Of a stretch of DNA of 42,247 bases, positions 1 through 7,140 are shown piece after piece; the first letter of the stretch is position 1; each line of letters begins with the position of its first letter. The position numbers and the translations under genes were made by a program. The stretch comes from Rikenellaceae bacterium (GTDB lineage: Bacteria; Bacteroidota; Bacteroidia; Bacteroidales; UBA932), in assembly GCA_900767375.1 (NCBI GenBank), contig CAAFYX010000007.1, positions 1-42,247 on the forward strand, read 5' to 3'. The notes beneath the pieces are model-generated. The model saw nothing but the letters and a program-made list of their open reading frames with translations, was not told the origin of the DNA and ran no database searches.

Positions 1-43
1 ATTCAGCTTTCCACGGCCTGTTGGAGGAATTCTTTTTCTCCAT
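1..43 (-). CDS. 5' end of an unidentified leftward gene (partial)
   Basis: Read leftward from an ATG at 43, the frame stays open to the window edge, giving only 14 codons that begin M-E-K-K-N-S-S-N. The length is too short to assign a family. Support comes from a good Bacteroidota-type promoter immediately upstream on the same strand (46-76). That promoter lies so close that the transcript would start at or just inside this ATG, so the true start may be farther left. Confidence 0.3.
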   Translation of the reverse strand, partial: MEKKNSSNRPWKAE

Positions 44-45
44 AT

Positions 46-76
46 CAAAGTTACAAAATATTTAACACATTATCAA
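46..76 (-). promoter_or_regulatory. Bacteroidota-type promoter for the leftward edge gene
   Basis: On the minus strand TAACTTTG (46-53) matches the -7 consensus TAnnTTTG, and TTG (74-76) lies exactly 20 nt upstream as the -33 element. The same spacing recurs before efp, rlmH and ileS in this window. Confidence 0.5.
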
Positions 77-145
77 TCAATTCGTTAGGAAATTTTCAAC
101 ATTTCCCGACAGTCCCTATCATAAGTGAGATTTGAGGGGAGGGCT

Positions 146-1042
146 ATGGAGAAGTACTACCATCTGTTTGCGAACGGGGCTGACGCTCGCAATTTCATTA
201 CAAATACAGAGGAGATGAAAGCCGCATTCAATCGTGTCGGCCTTTGCAGTTCATTGACCGGAGCCGTTGTGGTTGCTTTTTCTGTAGAGGAGTCACATCC
301 TCATATCCTTCTATGGGGTGAGTATCAGGATTGCGTGAGGTTCAAGTCATACTATGTGGATATTTCAGTAAGATGTATCGCTCGGCGCCGTGGTTCGCTT
401 GATGGTGTGAAACTCCATTGTGAGCTTTATGAAGTATCAGATCCATCTTATCTCCGCACGGTAGCGATGTACACTATCATTCAGCCAACCAAGGATGGTA
501 AACCGGTAATGCCATACGATTATCTTTATGGCAGTGGTCCCTTGTATTTCCGCTCGCAGAAATCCGTCCTTCCCTGGTTACTGGATGACGAAGGAGAAGT
601 TTGCAAGCCGGTAAGGTTCGGGGAACTGAACGAGAGGCAGAAGCAGAAAGTATGTGGATCTACTTTACGCATTCCTGAAGACTGGTTGGTTTGTAATGGT
701 TATATTCTTCCTTCGAACTATGTAGATATTGAACGCTTTGAATATATATACCGGACTCACAACTGTTTCCGGGTATTCATGTCGTCCGGGAAAGACAAGT
801 ACAGTATGGTGCAGGATAAGATGGCATCGGTGCGTGGGGTAATGATTGACGATCTGGAAGCAAGGCAGCTCAGCGAAACCATAACTTTGGAATTGTTTGG
901 CAGGAAAGGGACACGGCACATTACGCCCCAGCAGAGAATCATCCTTGCCAGAGAATTGCGAAGGCGCCATTCATTATCCCTGCGTCAGATATCCATGCTA
1001 ACGAAACTTCCCGAGGCGGAATTACGTGAATATATCAAATAA
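146..1042 (+). CDS. Divergent RAYT / Y1 (IS200-like) transposase-family protein
   Basis: This 298-residue protein looks like a diverged member of the Y1 single-strand transposase family, in the REP-associated (RAYT) branch. The histidine pair of the HUH site is visible as H51-P-H53, followed by hydrophobic residues, although the usual preceding Asn is Ser. A candidate catalytic tyrosine is Y109 in YTIIQP, at the position of the family's YxxxNP motif. Residues 260-298 form a basic helical segment resembling the C-terminal helix-turn-helix-like part of Bacteroidota RAYTs. A GTG at 125 is in frame, but ATG at 146 is preferred because GGGGAGGG lies just before it. A nested palindrome follows directly behind the stop, as expected of a RAYT with its cognate REP. 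Single-copy RAYTs are usually treated as domesticated. Assignment is by motif reading only. Confidence 0.6.
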   Translation: MEKYYHLFANGADARNFITNTEEMKAAFNRVGLCSSLTGAVVVAFSVEESHPHILLWGEYQDCVRFKSYYVDISVRCIARRRGSLDGVKLHCELYEVSDPSYLRTVAMYTIIQPTKDGKPVMPYDYLYGSGPLYFRSQKSVLPWLLDDEGEVCKPVRFGELNERQKQKVCGSTLRIPEDWLVCNGYILPSNYVDIERFEYIYRTHNCFRVFMSSGKDKYSMVQDKMASVRGVMIDDLEARQLSETITLELFGRKGTRHITPQQRIILARELRRRHSLSLRQISMLTKLPEAELREYIK

Positions 1043-1046
1043 GTTA

Positions 1047-1174
1047 CCAGTTGACGAGAATATGCTCTGCAAGGCAGTGTAAAGTATGTCATTGTCAACT
1101 GAGGCGCTGCGGAGAGCCTCAGTTGACACGGATCACCGTTGTGACATATTGAGGTGGCTGCGACTGTCAACTGG
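1047..1174. repeat. Nested REP-like palindrome behind the transposase gene
   Basis: Three inverted repeats share a centre. The inner one is a perfect 12-bp pair GTCAACTGAGGC (1094-1105) and GCCTCAGTTGAC (1116-1127) with a 10-nt loop. The middle one is TATGTCA (1085-1091) with TGACATA (1142-1148). The outer one is CCAGTTGAC (1047-1055) with GTCAACTGG (1166-1174). The octamer CAGTTGAC/GTCAACTG therefore appears four times in alternating orientation within 128 bp. It starts 5 nt after the transposase stop. It is probably the cognate REP/BIME-like substrate, or the terminator, of that gene. Confidence 0.65.
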
Positions 1175-1201
1175 AATGGACTTTAGGAAGGGACGGCTGT
1201 C

Positions 1202-1396
1202 GTGAAAGCCGGTGGAGGGGAGCAGGATTTCTGGATATTTCGGGCAGAGGGAGGGGGAAAAGCCCTTCTGGCCCTGGTTCTTATGGTGGTCAATATCATC
1301 GGCCATCGCAGCAATGTCCTGACTCTGGGATTCTTGCTGATCGTTGTCGGCCAGATAATTGTCTTTTTCGGCATTAGGAACAAGGACAAGGAATAG
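1202..1396 (+). CDS. Possible small two-helix membrane protein
   Basis: A 64-codon frame opens at GTG 1202. It has a hydrophobic segment at about residues 22-35 and a second, stronger one at about 41-57 (LGFLLIVVGQIIVFFG), and ends in a charged tail (RNKDKE). That hydrophobic-then-charged pattern is what a small inner membrane protein looks like. No family is recognised. GGAAGGG lies about 8-14 nt upstream. A shorter start at ATG 1282 would leave one helix. The opposite strand carries a 106-codon frame here with no protein-like features. The gene may be real, but the evidence is thin. Confidence 0.35.
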   Translation: MKAGGGEQDFWIFRAEGGGKALLALVLMVVNIIGHRSNVLTLGFLLIVVGQIIVFFGIRNKDKE

Positions 1397-1398
1397 CC

Positions 1399-1477
1399 CT
1401 GGTTCCCGGGCTGTTCCTGGAACCAGCAGATAAGCAGCCTTCCGGGATCAACGTCCGATCCGGGAATTACGGAAGGC
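1399..1477. terminator. Two consecutive hairpins between convergent genes
   Basis: The first stem is CTGGTTCC (1399-1406) with GGAACCAG (1419-1426). The second pairs GCCTTCC (1437-1443) with GGAAGGC (1471-1477), with an inner GGATC/GATCC stem (1445-1449, 1457-1461). Neither is followed by a strong T-run. Their position between the ends of rightward and leftward genes suits a bidirectional terminator. Otherwise the gene-poor stretch 1175-1499 holds only the small frame described above. Confidence 0.35.
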
Positions 1478-1499
1478 GGGATAAGCGGCTTGGAAGAAA

Positions 1500-2135
1500 T
1501 CAATAACCGAAACGGTAGCTCAGACCGATCTGTACGGCTGCATTGTGCCCGACATCCCTGGTTTCCTTTATGAAGGTCCTGGTGAGGGCGTACTCGAGCT
1601 TGAAGTCGATGCCGAGGGCGTCCGTGACGAAATAAGTGGTCTGCAAGGCCCAGGCGAGGTTGAAGTCGTTGAGACCGAAGCTTTCATCGTCAAAGATGGT
1701 GGAGGTGTTGGTCCTGATATGGCTTCCGAGTAGGATTCCGGCTTCCGGACCGGTCATTATCCTGAAATCGCCGTCTGCCAGGCCGTCCAGTCCGATGAGG
1801 AGTGGTACCTGCAGATAGTGGATGTTGCGAGCGTAGATGTCCTTGGACAGACCGATAGCCTCCGGAGTATGGTTCACAGTCCTGACTCCTTTTCTGGAAT
1901 AGAGAAGTTCTACCTGCCCGATAAGATTGTCTGAAAAATAGAAAGTCGAGAAAGCACCGCCCTGGAAACCGACGTTGGGAATGAACTCGTCATACAGGAT
2001 GGCGGTGGTGCCCGGCATCATGTTCATGGCGATGCCTCCCTTCACTCCGAGGTCGAAGGGCGACTGGGCGGAAACGCTTGCGGCAAAAGACAGGGCTAAG
2101 AGCGTTGAAATTAAATATTTGCAGATTCTCATCAT
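1500..2135 (-). CDS. PorT-like outer membrane beta-barrel protein
   Basis: The 211-residue product has a clear signal peptide (MMRICKYLISTLLALS, cleavage near ASVSAQ). The mature start FDLGVKGGIAMN is typical of the Bacteroidota 'outer membrane protein beta-barrel domain' (PorT-like) families. Alternating hydrophobic strands run to an aromatic C-terminus (LSYRFGY), as expected for insertion by the Bam machinery. The size fits an 8-10-stranded barrel. No enzymatic motif is seen, and the substrate or partner is unknown. A second ATG one codon in (2132) is an equally good start. It is divergent from dsbD and shares a symmetric promoter region with it. Confidence 0.8.
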   Translation of the reverse strand: MMRICKYLISTLLALSFAASVSAQSPFDLGVKGGIAMNMMPGTTAILYDEFIPNVGFQGGAFSTFYFSDNLIGQVELLYSRKGVRTVNHTPEAIGLSKDIYARNIHYLQVPLLIGLDGLADGDFRIMTGPEAGILLGSHIRTNTSTIFDDESFGLNDFNLAWALQTTYFVTDALGIDFKLEYALTRTFIKETRDVGHNAAVQIGLSYRFGY

Positions 2136-2170
2136 AGGTGTCAGATTGATTGTACAAAAGTATAATTTCT

Positions 2171-2208
2171 CAAAGGTAGCAATAAAATCCGTTATTTTGC
2201 TACCTTTG
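2171..2208. promoter_or_regulatory. Symmetric divergent promoter region between the barrel gene and dsbD
   Basis: A perfect 12-bp inverted repeat, CAAAGGTAGCAA (2171-2182) and TTGCTACCTTTG (2197-2208), puts a TACCTTTG -7-type box on each strand, one facing each gene. The resulting leaders would be about 20-30 nt. No TTG at 20-nt spacing is present in either direction. The arms could equally be an operator. A further leftward box, TACTTTTG on the minus strand near 2155-2162, is an alternative promoter for the barrel gene. Confidence 0.45.
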
Positions 2209-2231
2209 TCAGCAAGTGCTAGTTTATTGAT

Positions 2232-4106
2232 ATGAAGAAATTCCTTTTGATATTGGTATTGTCCTTCGCTGCTATTGCTGCGATGGCTCAGTCAGCGACG
2301 GTGAACTGGAAAGCGGCGGTGGAGACCGTCGGAGACGGTGTTTATGAACTTGTCCTGACAGGACAGGTCAAGGACGGCTGGTACACCCATCCCCTCAGCT
2401 CCGAGCTCTCGGCTCCCGCCATCGAGCTGGAAGGGGCGCAGCCCGAGGGCGCGCCACAGGAGGAGTACATCCCATCCGAGTACAAGGGCGAGACCGTAGT
2501 GAAAGGCGCATATGTCATCAGGCAGAGATTCAGCTCCGATGACGGCGCCGTGAAGGGCATGATCACTTTCCAGTCCTGCTCCGGTGATATGTGCAACATG
2601 CCGGAGGACTGGGAGTTCGACATTCCGGCAGCAGAGGCGGCTGCGGCAGGACCGATGGTAGCGGCGACTACCGCAGATGCGGCCGGCCGGAACGGAGGGC
2701 GCGGCTTGCTGGCGCTGGTCCTTGAAGCTATCCTCTGGGGCCTTGCCATGCTCCTGACCCCTTGTGTCTTCCCTATGGTCCCGATGACCGTCTCCTTCTT
2801 CCTTAGAAACTCCGACACCAGGGCCCGCGGCCGGTTCCGCGCGGCCATGTACGGCCTGTTCATCGTGCTTCTCTATACCGTCCCGATATGCGTCATCATA
2901 GGACTGACAAGAGTTCTGGGCGGAGATTCCGTCACAGCCGACATCTTCAACTGGCTCGCCACCCATTGGCTCCCGAACATCCTGTTCTTTGTCATCTTTA
3001 TAGTTTTCGCCGCCTCCTTCTTCGGCGCCTTCGAGCTCACCCTTCCTTCCAGATGGGTGAACTCGTCTGACAAGAAGTCCGACAAGGGCGGCCTCGGAGG
3101 CATTTTCTTCCTCGCCCTCACCCTGGTGCTCGTCTCATTCTCCTGTACGGGTCCGATAGTCGGCACCGTCCTGATCAAATCCACCCAGGGCGAGTTCTGG
3201 ACTCCGATGGTCACTATGCTTGCATTCTCCATCGCCTTCGCCCTTCCGTTCACCCTCCTTGCGTTCTTCCCGTCCCTTCTGAAGAGCCTTCCGAAGAGCG
3301 GCGGCTGGCTTAACAGTGTCAAGGTAGTGCTCGGCTTCATAGAAGTGGCCCTCGCCTTCAAGTTCCTCAGCACCGCCGACCAGACCTACCACTGGGGGAT
3401 CCTCGACCGCGAGGTCTATCTCGCCATCTGGATCACCGTCTTCACCCTGCTGGGCTTCTACCTCCTCGGCAAGCTCCGCTTTGCCAATGATACCCCTCCC
3501 GACCACATCAACGTCAAGCGTCTGGCTCTCGCCATCGCTGTCTTCTCCTTTGTCGTCTATTTGATACCCGGCATGTGGGGAGCCCCTCTGAAGGCCCTCT
3601 CCGGCTATCTCCCGCCGATCGAGACCCAGGACTTCGTCATCGACAAATACGCTCCCGCCCCCGTTCCCGCCACCTCTTCCGGGACAATCGAAATGCCCTT
3701 CGGACTGACGGCCTATGACAATATCGACGATGCGCTCCGCGAGGCTGCCGCCACTGGCAAGCGCGTCTTCGTCGACATCACCGGCTACGGCTGCGTGAAC
3801 TGCCGCGAGATGGAGTCCCGCGTCTGGAGCGACCCTCAGGTCCTCTCCATCCTGAAGAACGACTACGTGATGGTAGCCCTCTACAATGACGACAAGACCC
3901 GCCTGCCTCAGGACCAGTGGGTCACCACCGAGGATGGCAAGGTCCTCAAGGACAAGGGCCGTGTCAACTCCTGGATCGCCCGCACCCGCTTCGGCGTCAA
4001 TGCTCAGCCCAACTACGCTCTCCTTGACTCAAAAGGAGAGGTCATAGCTCCTGTCAGGGGCTATGACCTCAGCATTCCGGGATTCATCGAGTTCCTCACC
4101 CGTTGA
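2232..4106 (+). CDS. dsbD: Thiol:disulfide interchange protein DsbD
   Basis: DsbD carries reducing equivalents from cytoplasmic thioredoxin across the inner membrane to periplasmic proteins. The 624-residue product has the three expected parts. A signal peptide (ends AMAQ) and an N-terminal periplasmic domain with a cysteine pair (SCSGDMCNMP) come first. A membrane domain of about eight helices follows, with its redox cysteines in TPCVFPMVP and SFSCTGPI. The C-terminal thioredoxin-like domain has the CVNC motif in GYGCVNCREME. Length and order match the family. It converges on the lipoprotein gene 17 nt downstream. A strong hairpin lies inside the last codons. The assignment is secure. Confidence 0.93.
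   Translation: MKKFLLILVLSFAAIAAMAQSATVNWKAAVETVGDGVYELVLTGQVKDGWYTHPLSSELSAPAIELEGAQPEGAPQEEYIPSEYKGETVVKGAYVIRQRFSSDDGAVKGMITFQSCSGDMCNMPEDWEFDIPAAEAAAAGPMVAATTADAAGRNGGRGLLALVLEAILWGLAMLLTPCVFPMVPMTVSFFLRNSDTRARGRFRAAMYGLFIVLLYTVPICVIIGLTRVLGGDSVTADIFNWLATHWLPNILFFVIFIVFAASFFGAFELTLPSRWVNSSDKKSDKGGLGGIFFLALTLVLVSFSCTGPIVGTVLIKSTQGEFWTPMVTMLAFSIAFALPFTLLAFFPSLLKSLPKSGGWLNSVKVVLGFIEVALAFKFLSTADQTYHWGILDREVYLAIWITVFTLLGFYLLGKLRFANDTPPDHINVKRLALAIAVFSFVVYLIPGMWGAPLKALSGYLPPIETQDFVIDKYAPAPVPATSSGTIEMPFGLTAYDNIDDALREAAATGKRVFVDITGYGCVNCREMESRVWSDPQVLSILKNDYVMVALYNDDKTRLPQDQWVTTEDGKVLKDKGRVNSWIARTRFGVNAQPNYALLDSKGEVIAPVRGYDLSIPGFIEFLTR
4038..4070 (+). other. 14-bp hairpin inside the 3' end of dsbD
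   Basis: GAGGTCATAGCTCC (4038-4051) pairs with GGGGCTATGACCTC (4057-4070) around a 5-nt loop, with one G-U pair. It ends 36 nt before the dsbD stop codon's last base. There is no T-run, so it is not a classical terminator. It could protect the mRNA 3' end or separate the convergent transcripts. Confidence 0.6.
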
Positions 4107-4123
4107 ATCCGATATTCCAGGAC

Positions 4124-5818
4124 CTATTCGGCGACTTCCTTTTCTGGGAGAAGGGCCTCGGCCTCGATGATGCAAGGGTTAGGTGCGGTGTTGAACAGGG
4201 CGTCGAAGCCCTTGGCTCCGAACTTGTAACCGTTCTTGTACATTGCTATCCTGATGTCTCCGCTCTTGACACCGGTCTTGATGGCGGATGATGCTCCGAA
4301 GGCGTAGGTCTTTATGTTCTTGGCGCATTTGAGGATGTCCGGGGTTACGAACTCATCGTCGAGAAGGACGACTGCAGTGAATTCATCGAAGAGCTCGATG
4401 GCTGTGGAGAGCTTGGTCTCGGCTTTTTCGAGGCTGGTTGTGAGCTCCTTGACGGTTACATCCTCCAGGTACTTCTGAGCGATTTTAACGCGTGCGTCAG
4501 ACTCCTCGGAATCCTCAAGCTTCATGACCAGGACGTTCTTGTGGGCGTCGTTGATGATGTATGCGCTGAGTTTCTTGATGGCGGCGGTGTCCTTTATGAC
4601 TACCTGGGTCTTGGCTATCTTGGCGAGTGCGCTGGTCGGTGCAAGCTCCTTGCCGACGACCACGACAGGGATGTTGAGATCCTCGTCAGCGAGGGCGATT
4701 TCGTCCTCGATATGTTCGTTGATAGGATAGACGATGAGTCCCTTGTTCTTCTTGCTTCCGCTGTAGAGTTTCTGAATGGCTGCTGCCTGCTCCTTCTGGG
4801 AGCTGCAGTAGGTGACTTCCACAGTCATCTCCCCATCAAGCTCGGCAGCGTCGGCTGCTCCTTCGGCGACAGCCTCCCAGAAAGCGTTCTTCTCTCCGAG
4901 GATCATGGAAATCGTCTTAGGGATCGAGCCTCCGGCATCGGTAAGGAATGCGCTGATGTATGGGGTGGCGAGCTGGAAGATGCCGTTGTCGTCACTGTAT
5001 TTTGCAGAGATTACGAAGGCCTGGTCGACGTTCCACAGGTTGTAGTCAGGGTCAACGAACGGAGCTTTCTTAGGAAGTGAAGCGGATACGGTGAGGCGGC
5101 CCTTGTCCTCTTCCACTGTGTAGGTCTCAGCGTCGATGATGATGGCATCGGCGGCTCTGGTGACAGTGGTGACAGGGACGATGCTGAATGATATGTGGTC
5201 CACAAGCTCCTTTATCCTGGATGCAGGGGCGACCTCGAGGGTCACGGAGACTTTGGCACTCTTGGAATCGGACTTGAAGAGGACTGCCGGTGATCCGTCC
5301 ACCACAGCCTCGGGAACGATCTCCATGGTGATGAAATATACGAGGTTTGAAAGCTCAGCAATGCTTGCCTGTGCATTCTTGATGGCTTCATTGACAGCTT
5401 CCTTGACAGCCTCGTCGATTCCGTCGACTCTCTGGCTGAGGGCTCCCACTTCGTCAGCCAGTGAGAGGAGGTCGTCGTTGATGGCCTTTGCCAGATTGTT
5501 GACCTTGATCAGCTGCTCGCCGGTGGCATATGTCTTTTCAGCATTTTCCTTATAGGTGTCGAAGGCTGTCTGAAGTGCCTCGAGGTCGCTGCGGAGTGAC
5601 TCGGCGTAATCCTTCAGGGCATCCACGTTCTTGATGGTGGCATAAACCTGGGACAGTGAGTTTATGGTAGCCTCCATGGCTGCCATAGTGTCGTCTATTT
5701 CCAGGATTTCCTGGTCTATAGCATCGATTCTTTCTTCAATCTCGCGGTAGCAGCCGGAAGTGAGTAACATGGCGGCGGCCAGTACGATAGTAGAAACCTT
5801 GGTCAGTAAATGTTTCAT
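4124..5818 (-). CDS. Lipoprotein: N-terminal coiled coil plus degenerate periplasmic-binding-like domain
   Basis: The start is set at ATG 5818, giving 564 residues that begin with a lipoprotein signal (MKHLLTKV..., lipobox LTSGC). Residues about 20-145 are heptad-rich and acidic, resembling the coiled-coil N-termini (DUF4988-like) of Bacteroidota surface lipoproteins. A beta-rich middle follows. The last 230 residues have the rhythm of a type-I periplasmic sugar-binding protein: EQAAAIQKLYSG then GLIVYPINEH, NIPVVVVGKEL, KNVLVMKLEDSEESDARVK, and near the end YAFGASSAIKTGVKSGDIR. Canonical ligand residues are not obvious, so this half may be degenerate. Function is unknown; a surface or periplasmic binding or scaffold role is an inference. 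It lies downstream of the M16 peptidase gene with an 80-nt gap that contains its own -7 box. Confidence 0.7.
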   Translation of the reverse strand: MKHLLTKVSTIVLAAAMLLTSGCYREIEERIDAIDQEILEIDDTMAAMEATINSLSQVYATIKNVDALKDYAESLRSDLEALQTAFDTYKENAEKTYATGEQLIKVNNLAKAINDDLLSLADEVGALSQRVDGIDEAVKEAVNEAIKNAQASIAELSNLVYFITMEIVPEAVVDGSPAVLFKSDSKSAKVSVTLEVAPASRIKELVDHISFSIVPVTTVTRAADAIIIDAETYTVEEDKGRLTVSASLPKKAPFVDPDYNLWNVDQAFVISAKYSDDNGIFQLATPYISAFLTDAGGSIPKTISMILGEKNAFWEAVAEGAADAAELDGEMTVEVTYCSSQKEQAAAIQKLYSGSKKNKGLIVYPINEHIEDEIALADEDLNIPVVVVGKELAPTSALAKIAKTQVVIKDTAAIKKLSAYIINDAHKNVLVMKLEDSEESDARVKIAQKYLEDVTVKELTTSLEKAETKLSTAIELFDEFTAVVLLDDEFVTPDILKCAKNIKTYAFGASSAIKTGVKSGDIRIAMYKNGYKFGAKGFDALFNTAPNPCIIEAEALLPEKEVAE

Positions 5819-5845
5819 AAGCGTTATTTTAAATGGGTATAGATA

Positions 5846-5853
5846 CAAAGTTA
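5846..5853 (-). promoter_or_regulatory. Candidate -7 box for the lipoprotein gene
   Basis: TAACTTTG on the minus strand fits TAnnTTTG and lies 27 nt before the chosen ATG at 5818. It would make the longer upstream start (5848) untranslatable. No TTG at 20-nt spacing is seen. Confidence 0.4.
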
Positions 5854-5898
5854 TTGAAAAAAACGCTATTGCTGCATTTTTTTTGATTTATTTCTCGC

Positions 5899-7131
5899 TT
5901 AGAGGAATATCAGCCTGGACAGGTTTTCCTTGGAGAAAATCCTGAGGGCCAGGTCCTGGAGATCCTTCGAGGAGATGGCTTCCACCGCCGCTTTGTTCTC
6001 CTCGGTACAGGCGATGCGCCCGAACGCCAGCAGGCTCTTTCCCATGGAAAGGCACTGTGACTCGCCGGACTCGGAGCTGATGGCCAGCTGGCCCAGGAGC
6101 TGTTTTTTCGCGGCCTTGAGCCTTCTGTCGCTGAGAGGTGTGTCCTGCAGGTCCCCGATGGCCTTGTCTATGGCTGTGAAGCATCTGTCGAGGTTCTCCC
6201 TGTCGCAGCCGAGGCTTATGGCCAGGATGCCGGTGTCGCGGTACTGGGTGTAGCCGCACTCCACTCCGTATACCCATCCGTTCTTTTCGCGGAGGATGTC
6301 GTTGAGGATGGAGTTGGAGGCAGGGCCTCCGAGGATATTGGCCAGGAGGACGGTGCCGATCCGTTCCTTCTCCTCGTAGAGGGACGGGGCGGTGCCGCCT
6401 ATGACTGCATTGACTTCATGGTTGCGCTTTTCTACGGTCCTGTCGAAGTGGTTGGACGGGACGGTGACCCTCTCGGGGGTATCATCGGCTGAGGCGGACC
6501 GGATGCCGGCAAAGAATCTTCCGGCGAGCTTGAGCACTCCTTTCTCCATCTTCTCCTCTTCCATGTCCGCAACGGCGGTGAAGGCCATCCTGTCGGGGGT
6601 GAAGTGGGCCTTCACGAAGGAGCGCAGCTCTTCCGAAGTTATTTTCCTGACTGACGCCGGGGTGCCCAGGATCGGCGCGCCGAGGGGATGACCGGCGAAG
6701 AGGTCCCCCTCGAAGCGGTCATATACGTCGTCTGCCGGAGAGTCCTTGTAAGACTGTATTTCGTCTATCACCACTCCCTTTTCGGTCTCGACCTCTTTTT
6801 CCGGGAACGTCGCCTGCGTGGCGAGTTCAAGCAGGAGGGCGGCGGCCTTTGCGAGGTCTTCCTTCAGCACTGTGGCGTGCAGGACTATCTCCTCCTTTGT
6901 GGTGTATGCGTTCAGCTCTCCTCCGAGCCGGTCCAGATAGCCGTTGATGACCCTTGCGCTCTTATGCGCAGTGCCCTTGAAGATGGTATGTTCGGTGAAG
7001 TGGGCGATCCCGGAGTGGAAGCCCGCTTCATCGCGTGTGCCGCACTTGATGCTCAGCGCGCAGTAGCCGACGGACGACCCCGCCCGTTTCACTGCATACT
7101 GCATTCCGCATTCCGCTTTTCCTGATATCAT
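5899..7131 (-). CDS. M16 family zinc metallopeptidase (insulinase/processing-peptidase type)
   Basis: The 410-residue protein carries the inverted zinc motif HxxEH as H44-F-T-E47-H48, with the third ligand expected at E117 in ETEKGVVIDE. This identifies an active M16 peptidase of the small bacterial YmxG/PqqL type, related to the mitochondrial processing peptidase beta subunit. The N-terminal half (about 1-200) is the catalytic domain. The second half (about 200-410) is the paired non-catalytic domain, with the usual glycine-rich region (NILGGPASNSILND). There is no signal peptide. It lies 9 nt downstream of the unknown exported protein gene and is probably cotranscribed with it. The substrate is unknown. 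Confidence 0.88.
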   Translation of the reverse strand: MISGKAECGMQYAVKRAGSSVGYCALSIKCGTRDEAGFHSGIAHFTEHTIFKGTAHKSARVINGYLDRLGGELNAYTTKEEIVLHATVLKEDLAKAAALLLELATQATFPEKEVETEKGVVIDEIQSYKDSPADDVYDRFEGDLFAGHPLGAPILGTPASVRKITSEELRSFVKAHFTPDRMAFTAVADMEEEKMEKGVLKLAGRFFAGIRSASADDTPERVTVPSNHFDRTVEKRNHEVNAVIGGTAPSLYEEKERIGTVLLANILGGPASNSILNDILREKNGWVYGVECGYTQYRDTGILAISLGCDRENLDRCFTAIDKAIGDLQDTPLSDRRLKAAKKQLLGQLAISSESGESQCLSMGKSLLAFGRIACTEENKAAVEAISSKDLQDLALRIFSKENLSRLIFL

Positions 7132-7140
7132 GTCTGGTGA

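Noticed and set aside
1183..1503. 106-codon minus-strand frame opposite the small membrane protein
   Set aside because: Composition is proline/arginine/serine-rich without structure, it covers the hairpins, and it overlaps the stop of the barrel gene.
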